This document shows positions 60,201-64,000 of a DNA stretch of 64,000 nt, one piece after another; position 1 is the first letter of the stretch, and every line of letters begins with the position of its first letter. The stretch comes from Cymbidium sinense (lineage: Eukaryota > Streptophyta > Magnoliopsida > Asparagales > Orchidaceae): NCBI GenBank assembly GCA_021442155.1, contig CM038221.1:45889648-45953647 (forward strand). Reading direction: 5' to 3'. Made by a program: the position numbers and the translations under genes. The notes beneath the pieces were generated by a model. That model saw nothing but the letters and a program-made list of their open reading frames with translations. It was not told the origin of the DNA and ran no database searches.

Positions 60201-62336
60201 AAGTGCCTCAAACTTAGATGCACAAAAAGTACCTCTAGGCTTAAGCCATGATAGTGAGGCTTTTTTTTGTTTGACGCATATGCCTTGAGATGTTTGAGGC
60301 GATGCCACTCAATAAGATATAAAAGAAAATTATTATATTATATCATATTATAATATTCATATATAATATATTATAAGATATTTATATTTAATATACCTAA
60401 TACAATGCCTCAAACAATTCCAAAAAAAATGTAAATATTATGAAATATTTAATTATGTTATTAATTTATTTTATATATTTTAATTATATTAAATCCATTG
60501 TTAGCTAATATATAATGTAAAAAGAAAAACACAATGATCTAAAAACAATTGAAAATTACTAGTGAGATAAATTATTAATTGATAGAATCATTGCCTATGA
60601 TACATTTTATGAAGATAACAAAGTGAGGATGAGGTTGTTGCAAATCTTAATTCTCATTATGTATTTAACTTTTAAGTAAGCGATTACCTTGAATCTCACA
60701 TCAAATATTTATTTTATATTAATACTTAATATTAAAATCTATGATTTATATATGTATGGAAATAACAAAAATATGTTTAAAAGCATCAAACTAAGTTTTT
60801 TGCAATAAAAAATTTCAAGATATCCAAAAGCTCAAGCATGCTTTGTAACAAGGTTTTGGAGGTTGGCAGATATGAAAACCATTTCAATGTGAAGTGGGTT
60901 AAAGGAGACCTTCAAGATCCAAAATAGAAGTTATTTGATATCAATTTTGACTCTCCTCGCATCTACTACCATTTGCAAAAGTAAATGAACCCAAAGAGGG
61001 GGTCATAATCAAGGAGGATCTTTGACCAACCTTTAGGCTAGTTGAAGCCAACCAAAGAAAAAGGAAGACCAATCCCTTTGGGTTTGACAAGTTGCATCTA
61101 GATGTGGACCACAATTTAAGTAAGCAAATGTAAAGATAAATTTTTTTAAAAGCTTTAGTTATTATCTTTTGCCAATCCATTCTAGGTTTATAAGCTTTTG
61201 TATTAGTCAATCCTTCTATTTTAAGGTTGGTTACATAAAATATAAAAAACTTTGCGTCACTTTTTTATAATTTAAGAACTTATTCATTCTTGCAATTAGT
61301 TAAGATTTTGAATTCCCTTTAAGTGTCATTAAAAAGATCATTTGATGCAATGAAAAATAAAGAATTGTAATCTCCAAATATGAGATTTAAAAATTTTCTC
61401 CTCACATTATCATCCCTCTCGGTCTCCATCTCTATGTCCACCAACTACAGAGTAGGCCAACCCCTCTCATTACTCCTTTTGGACTTTGACTAGGACTGAA
61501 AGCCATTAAGACTAGGGAGAGTTGCTTAGAACAAGACACAGCTTGGGAATATTCTAAATGGCTAATATATATCCAGAACAATGAATTTACAGACTAGCAG
61601 CAACACCGCGGGAGTATAAAGGAGGGAATCATCTACAACCTTGCCCGCAATCCTCTATTCACTCCTGGATTCAGGACTGGAATCATTTTATCAACTCTTC
61701 ATTACTTGATGCCTTAGATTCCAAATCAAACTCAATGTTATTGACCTTGCATGGTTACCTAGCATAAAGTATAACGGAATCACTAAAAGCACTTTCACAT
61801 GTCGTGAAGGCAACATTAGTCTACATGGATTTCCTCACAGACCTTGCTAGCTTCTGAATTGACAGTCTATGAGGAACACAACCAAATATGGGGGGGTACA
61901 GGCAAAAGAAGTTTAACTTATGCTTCGGATGGTGACTCCTTTCAAAATACTTTTAGTTAATAGTGGGGAGATAATAAGAAAGCAAAGCTCTGTGTATCTA
62001 AACGTGGGAACACTTATAAAAGAGAATACAAAAATATGTAAATACAAACACAATAGGCAGTCTTGACAAAACGAAGTAATTTTGTCGTAGGTGAATACCT
62101 CAGCAACTGTCCCATTCAGCCCGCTGACCAGCACATTAGCCTTGCTTAGCCTAACATTAACAAGGGGAAAGGAACAAGTTGTAGAAACATAGTTTGAATA
62201 TTAAAACCAAAGAGAGATCAGAAGAAACGTTTCGAAAACAAGAAATAAGTCACCTTTTCTGAGCATCGACGCCCCATACACGGATCTGCCGGTCATATAG
62301 AGCTGTCTGCTGGGCCGTCAGTTCCTCTCCATCCAT
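30235..62336 (-). CDS. SAE1: SUMO-activating enzyme subunit 1 (SAE1/AOS1), ten exons over 32 kb
   Basis: Exons in coding order are 62336-62254, 62150-62099, 52477-52282, 51365-51286, 51159-51043, 38176-38126, 32844-32779, 31621-31518, 31441-31334 and 30348-30235; every junction is GT-AG and in phase except at exon 7. The predicted length of about 323 aa equals the plant SAE1 length. The product pairs with SAE2 as the E1 enzyme that adenylates SUMO in the nucleus. Visible marks are YDRQIRVWG (14-22), which supplies the Arg that reaches the partner's active site, the nucleotide-fold segment LAGVGSLTLVDD (52-63), RDSCGEIFIDLQ in exon 5, and CAILGGILGQEVIKAISGKG plus NFFYFDA at the C-terminus. 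Exon 7 is 66 nt where 67 are needed, which creates an early stop unless it is a sequencing error. Introns 2, 5 and 6 are swollen by transposons. Confidence 0.92.
31011..31137. repeat. Foldback (imperfect inverted repeat) in SAE1 intron 9
   Basis: The arms 31011-31066 and 31083-31137 pair with about three quarters identity over more than 50 positions, beginning attaacg and ending cgttaat, around a loop of about 16 nt. The best block is catgtgcagcatccgga against its partner near 31101-31117. It could be a small foldback transposon or a hairpin RNA precursor. The word acgggagaaata occurs both at the outer stem and in the loop. Confidence 0.7.
32352..32640 (-). mobile_element. RTE LINE 3' fragment (copy C) in SAE1 intron 7
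   Basis: On the minus strand the sequence ends with the hairpin tcccacatagtggga (32379-32393), then aaaggcttg and a TTG-rich tail (32371-32354). The upstream part matches the 3' ends of the two longer RTE copies in this window (ttaagaaggtagaggtagacc, and aatgagaatttgatg). It is truncated at its 5' end and contains no RT core. Confidence 0.75.
33175..33384. repeat. Recent tandem duplication, 112-bp unit, in SAE1 intron 6
   Basis: The segment from acaacggaggaatgac to ggaacactgcc occurs at 33175 and again at 33287 with a single visible difference in about 98 bp (aacgcag against aaagcag). The joint contains gtccaaactctttt, a word also present inside the unit, which suggests slippage or microhomology. 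Confidence 0.93.
33690..36376 (+). mobile_element. RTE-clade LINE (copy A) in SAE1 intron 6, decayed
   Basis: The copy starts inside the endonuclease: CIQETKWVGEKEKKIDKF at about 33728-33780, later DFIIANT near 34125. The linker has NEKYMYKLAKQRDRKNKN (34723-34776) and FDKLFNEGCE. The reverse transcriptase follows with DLHMIFVDLEKAYDKIPRE at 35360-35416, where FVD-like residues form part of the active site, then YIQVIKNMY and LHQGSTLSPYLF. The RT tail has RYLGSIVQNDGEL near 35830. The 3' end has the hairpin ccccacatagtggga (36339-36353) and a TTG tail (36361-36373). Frames are broken. It lies antisense to SAE1. Confidence 0.85.
36440..37015 (+). pseudogene. Ty3/gypsy chromovirus integrase remnant in SAE1 intron 6
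   Basis: Integrase-core scraps such as VDVNMNFVTGYHGWSKT and SSIAHY appear in several frames at about 36480-36770. The stretch VEQINDNAYKIDLFGDYNIY at 36828-36887, followed by AKLNNANLSTFYEE, is the characteristic C-terminal end of chromovirus-type integrases. Possible 3' untranslated or LTR sequence follows to about 37600, but no matching partner LTR is found in the window. Confidence 0.72.
37600..39399. other. SAE1 intron sequence around exon 6, no other gene recognised
   Basis: Apart from exon 6 (38176-38126) this AT-rich stretch has no supported gene. The part at 39120-39400 reads partly like the region upstream of a gypsy pol gene but cannot be assigned. Confidence 0.4.
39400..41210 (+). 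pseudogene. Ty3/gypsy pol remnant (protease linker, RT, integrase) in SAE1 intron 5
   Basis: The frame at 39830-40015 has STINELKEINLGTEDNPSP and SLLNEEEIND, then EFKDYF, the linker that precedes RT in Tat-type gypsy elements. RT scraps follow: CPKDEF at about 40272, MDGSCYNQIKMA near 40338 and VMPFGLK near 40425. The frame at 40603-41034 carries the integrase zinc-binding region, with EESDWRQPFMDYLNIGKL, RCLDKQEVHRIM, HSGLCKAHQFG and RYYWPSM. The core start GREAIPLREV is near 41130. No LTRs were found around it. It lies antisense to SAE1. Confidence 0.78.
41470..43160 (+). mobile_element. RTE-clade LINE (copy B) in SAE1 intron 5, 5'-truncated
   Basis: The copy begins near the linker (a YDLYSDLS-like read, then FDNLFNEGSE in shifted frames) and carries RT pieces: VIEHRLCDTKFSVS-like text at 41980-42030, STMDAIHLLRGLMEKHKESK at 42052-42111, KDLHMIF, then IGLHQGSTLSL at 42295-42325. 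Later blocks ask for DRKVPLKLK and VGVAPMVDKIR-like text near 42700-42910. The end has the hairpin ccccacctagtggga (43116-43130) and a long TTG tail (43138-43159). It is broken and lies antisense to SAE1. Confidence 0.83.
43600..44720 (+). pseudogene. BED-finger hAT transposase (RICESLEEPER-like) remnant in SAE1 intron 5
   Basis: The frame at 43634-43999 has RKPTVWEYFIE followed by CICCHTKFHKFKTSTTSQLL and RHVKEC, a BED zinc finger with C-x2-C and H-x4-C. The following text reads IIAKIIIVHEYPFMIIEYM and then VSRNTIKNDCMKIYENEKSE at about 44190-44240, the catalytic N-terminal part of RICESLEEPER/DAYSLEEPER-type transposases. Stops break the frame beyond about 44270, and the C-terminal dimerisation region is not found. 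Tandem repeats follow at 45.1-45.9 kb. A GAGC-rich segment with cgagctatttcgagccgaac at about 46610-46730 could be the far end of the element; that is inference. Confidence 0.7.
45110..45870. repeat. About 280-bp tandem repeat, two copies plus shorter partial copies
   Basis: The words atagatcaacacttgtattt, aaaagttacagatattgcact and gataatacacttg recur with an offset of about 280 bp (45184 and 45464; 45335 and 45613). A third partial copy starts near 45750 at a shorter offset, and the ttctggttggttgtctaattc words also recur. The array is T-rich on the plus strand. Confidence 0.82.
45900..51042. other. Remainder of SAE1 intron 5, no gene recognised
   Basis: The stretch is AT-rich. The part at 46735-46940 has CCGCC words and a aactaaataggccctt edge, like the end of a small DNA element. 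The part at 48780-49210 has scattered ttgaacc/ggttcaa words in both orientations. A weak minus-strand transposase resemblance at 48.1-48.7 kb was not accepted. Confidence 0.4.
53025..53247. mobile_element. MITE-like element with 9-bp target duplication (MULE-type) in SAE1 intron 2
   Basis: The ends agggcatttaaatacacacc and ggtatgtaaatcttcc are parts of long inverted arms (about 53030-53085 and 53190-53243) that share caacaccta and cacacaa words with roughly 80 percent identity. The identical 9-mers ttaatattt flank the element at 53016-53024 and 53248-53256. A 9-bp duplication is characteristic of Mutator-like elements. At 223 bp it has no coding capacity. Confidence 0.7.
53257..56229. other. 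AT-rich part of SAE1 intron 2, no gene recognised
   Basis: The open frames at 55640-55930 and 55968-56171 show no known domain, although they lie just upstream of a gypsy gag remnant and may belong to its leader or to an older insertion. Confidence 0.4.
56230..57600 (+). pseudogene. Ty3/gypsy gag-protease remnant in SAE1 intron 2
   Basis: Scattered frames give a Gag-like start with the L(E/S)G-IHDPNAYID pattern near 56335-56375, then WAKMKGFIRHKCFP at 56500-56545 and a DYHNQLKEFASC block near 56607-56645, matching the retrotransposon Gag domain. A protease-like section follows, with a D(N)GS-CMNC-like site near 57270-57300 and IDVTHVLLC at 57448-57475, the end of the aspartic protease (LLGRPW-type). 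All frames are broken, and LTRs could not be defined. It lies antisense to SAE1. Confidence 0.55.
57601..62098. other. Remainder of SAE1 intron 2, no gene recognised
   Basis: No conserved domain is visible. Around 60190-60320 there are repeated gaggc/gcctc words (for example cctctaggcttaagcc), suggestive of a worn DNA transposon, but no ends were defined. Confidence 0.4.
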
Positions 62337-62600
62337 CGCAATCCTGAGCCTGCCGCGCAGAAACAGAAGATAAAGGACGGACACGCTAAAACCCTAACCT
62401 CGGGACCGGGAAATTAAAAGAGGGCTTTGAAGATGAAGGGGCTACTATCCCAACGAGCTTTCCCTTCTGTTTCCCTCCGACTCGCCTCACACTCCCTGAT
62501 TCAAATCAGCCTACCAGCTTGAACCAAAGAACGACGCGAATCTGTGACACTGAGCGTGAGGCGGTAGAAAACAAATTTGCTGGCTGTCTGTTTGCAAGTA
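62337..62600 (-). promoter_or_regulatory. SAE1 5' leader and proximal promoter with a telo-box
   Basis: Upstream of the start codon the sequence is less AT-rich than the surroundings. On the minus strand it contains TTAGGGTTTT (62397-62388), a telo-box as often found in promoters and leaders of plant housekeeping genes. A TATA box is not evident. Confidence 0.4.
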
Positions 62601-64000
62601 TTATGAATATAAAATATAACGTTTTATTTGGCCGTTTCATTGTCAAGATTTAAATTTCACAAAAAAAATTAATATAATGTAAATTAAATATAATTATTTA
62701 AAATTCAATAATTATTTTTTCTGTTTAATTGAAATCAATGAAAAACAACTAAATAATTAAAAATTTAATCTAGAGTACACTCATAGACAGGGGTATGAAC
62801 TCATCGTCTCTTCTGTTGGTGAAGCGGCGTGGTAAGTTGAATCTCTTAGGCGGAGGCCTTTATACCAGGTGGGGAAAAGTAAGTGGACATGCGTGTGGGT
62901 GATAAATGTGGCGTTAGGCCCTCGTGAGATTAGTCACAACGACATCCCCATCCACAAGATAGGTGAAATATTGATTGGATACCCATTGCAAAAAAAAGAC
63001 GGGGGTATGATAATGATAGAAGTGGTCCTCACACACAAGTGGAGTTTTAGCTTCTTGACTTTCATGATGGTGAGAGAAGGAAAATAAAATTGTGAAAAGA
63101 TTAGCTTCATGGAAAGGCGAAGAGGATATCGCATATAGATCAATGAGAAAAAAAATAATAATAATAAGATTGATAAGATAATCAGGATATGATCTGAGGA
63201 ATAAAGTAAACAGAGATTCTGATAGGAGCTTTTTAAGTTAAGTTGTTGTGTGCTACAGAATAACAGTTTTAAAAATTAAATCAAGCATTGAACTAAAAGA
63301 ATAAGATGTTCAATATTTTGATTGAATCATATTTTTGAATCATATGACATAATAAATATTATATTTATTTTAATTTATAATAATGATGTTACAATGATAT
63401 TTTTGCTAATTCAATATATCATATTTTAATTCATAACATTACACTCTTGAATATTTGAAAGAAGATTTCAAATTAATTTTTTGGATATAATATTTTAATT
63501 ATTTTAATTTAAATTTAAATATTATATTTGTAGCCATTAAATCAAAACTAAAAATTATTTTTTGATCAATATTATAACCAACCGATTCTACAAACACTAG
63601 TTCAAGATTCAAGCTATTGGTTATAGCCAATTGTATTGAGAAATGATATTTAGACCTGGATCAAATGAGCCAAAATATTAGTTTACGATTAAATTATTTG
63701 ACTCGGTTGATTCAATCCAATTTTAAAACATGCAAAATAACACAAATTATATTTAATTTGAATAAAATAATATTAATAATTTTTTTATGCTATTTAGATA
63801 GTTAAGTGCTATATAAAATGTGAACTTAGCAAATTATATAAGATTTACTCACAATCCGATCAAAAATTAGATTTAAAAAAATTCGCTGGCGCTGACAGGC
63901 CTCTCATATACATCCAGAGTAAGCTAAGGGGACTGTTTGGCAGATAGTAAGAGGGACAAAGTGGCATTCCACTTTGAAAAATGAAAGTTGAAAAGCCCAT
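62601..64000. other. Upstream intergenic region, no gene recognised
   Basis: AT-rich sequence with small unsupported frames at 62869-63143. At the right edge, from about 63930, the text aaggggactgtttggcagatag resembles the GGGGCTGTTTGG-type ends of plant MITEs, but the element would continue beyond the window. Confidence 0.4.

Noticed and set aside
62820..62990. Possible small gene or structured RNA near tttataccag upstream of SAE1
   Set aside because: Neither a conserved ORF nor a recognisable RNA fold could be supported.

Overview
The window is nuclear DNA of a flowering plant, probably a non-grass monocot with a large, repeat-rich genome; that taxonomic guess rests only on protein flavour and intron inflation and is weak. 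The evidence for a plant is a spliced WRKY gene, a spliced SUMO-activating enzyme gene with GT-AG introns, C2H2 fingers with the plant QALGGH signature, and plant retrotransposon and hAT families. Most of the 64 kb is transposon-derived.

Region by region. 1-4.4 kb is a graveyard of gene fragments: a frameshifted ZAT5-like two-finger gene (minus) with a second partial copy about 1.2 kb away, a frameshifted DUF3741-like fragment (minus) abutting it, and an orphan last exon of a short-chain dehydrogenase (plus). 6.5-16.2 kb is a decayed Ty3/gypsy element of the Tat lineage on the minus strand. It has two LTRs, gag, protease, RT, RNase H and integrase remnants, about 80-bp tandem repeats, and an antisense ORF with its own TATA-like box. 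17.06-21.18 kb is a hAT element encoding a ZMYM1-like transposase. It ends about 180 bp upstream of the WRKY start codon.

21.36-28.31 kb is a WRKY group IIc (WRKY75-like) gene of two exons, predicted 163 aa. Its 6.5-kb intron contains a gag-only LTR retrotransposon carrying about 11 copies of an 86-bp tandem repeat. 30.24-62.34 kb is a single 10-exon minus-strand gene for SUMO-activating enzyme subunit 1 (SAE1/AOS1). Its about 1-kb coding sequence is spread over 32 kb because introns 2, 5 and 6 (9.6, 12.9 and 5.3 kb) are filled with transposons: three RTE LINE copies, three Ty3/gypsy remnants, a BED-finger hAT, a MULE-like MITE, a foldback and tandem duplications. Nine of the ten exons read cleanly and splice in phase. 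Exon 7 is one base short of the length required by its neighbours.

The two real genes are independent: a DNA-binding transcription factor, and the E1 subunit that starts SUMO conjugation. I found no rRNA, convincing tRNA, CRISPR or bacterial-type system. The most unusual items are the antisense ORF in the Tat element, the gag-only element with its 86-bp array inside the WRKY intron, the shared 3' hairpin plus TTG tail of the RTE copies, an intronic foldback at 31.0 kb, and the exon-7 lesion. Coordinates of decayed elements are approximate, and no database search was possible.
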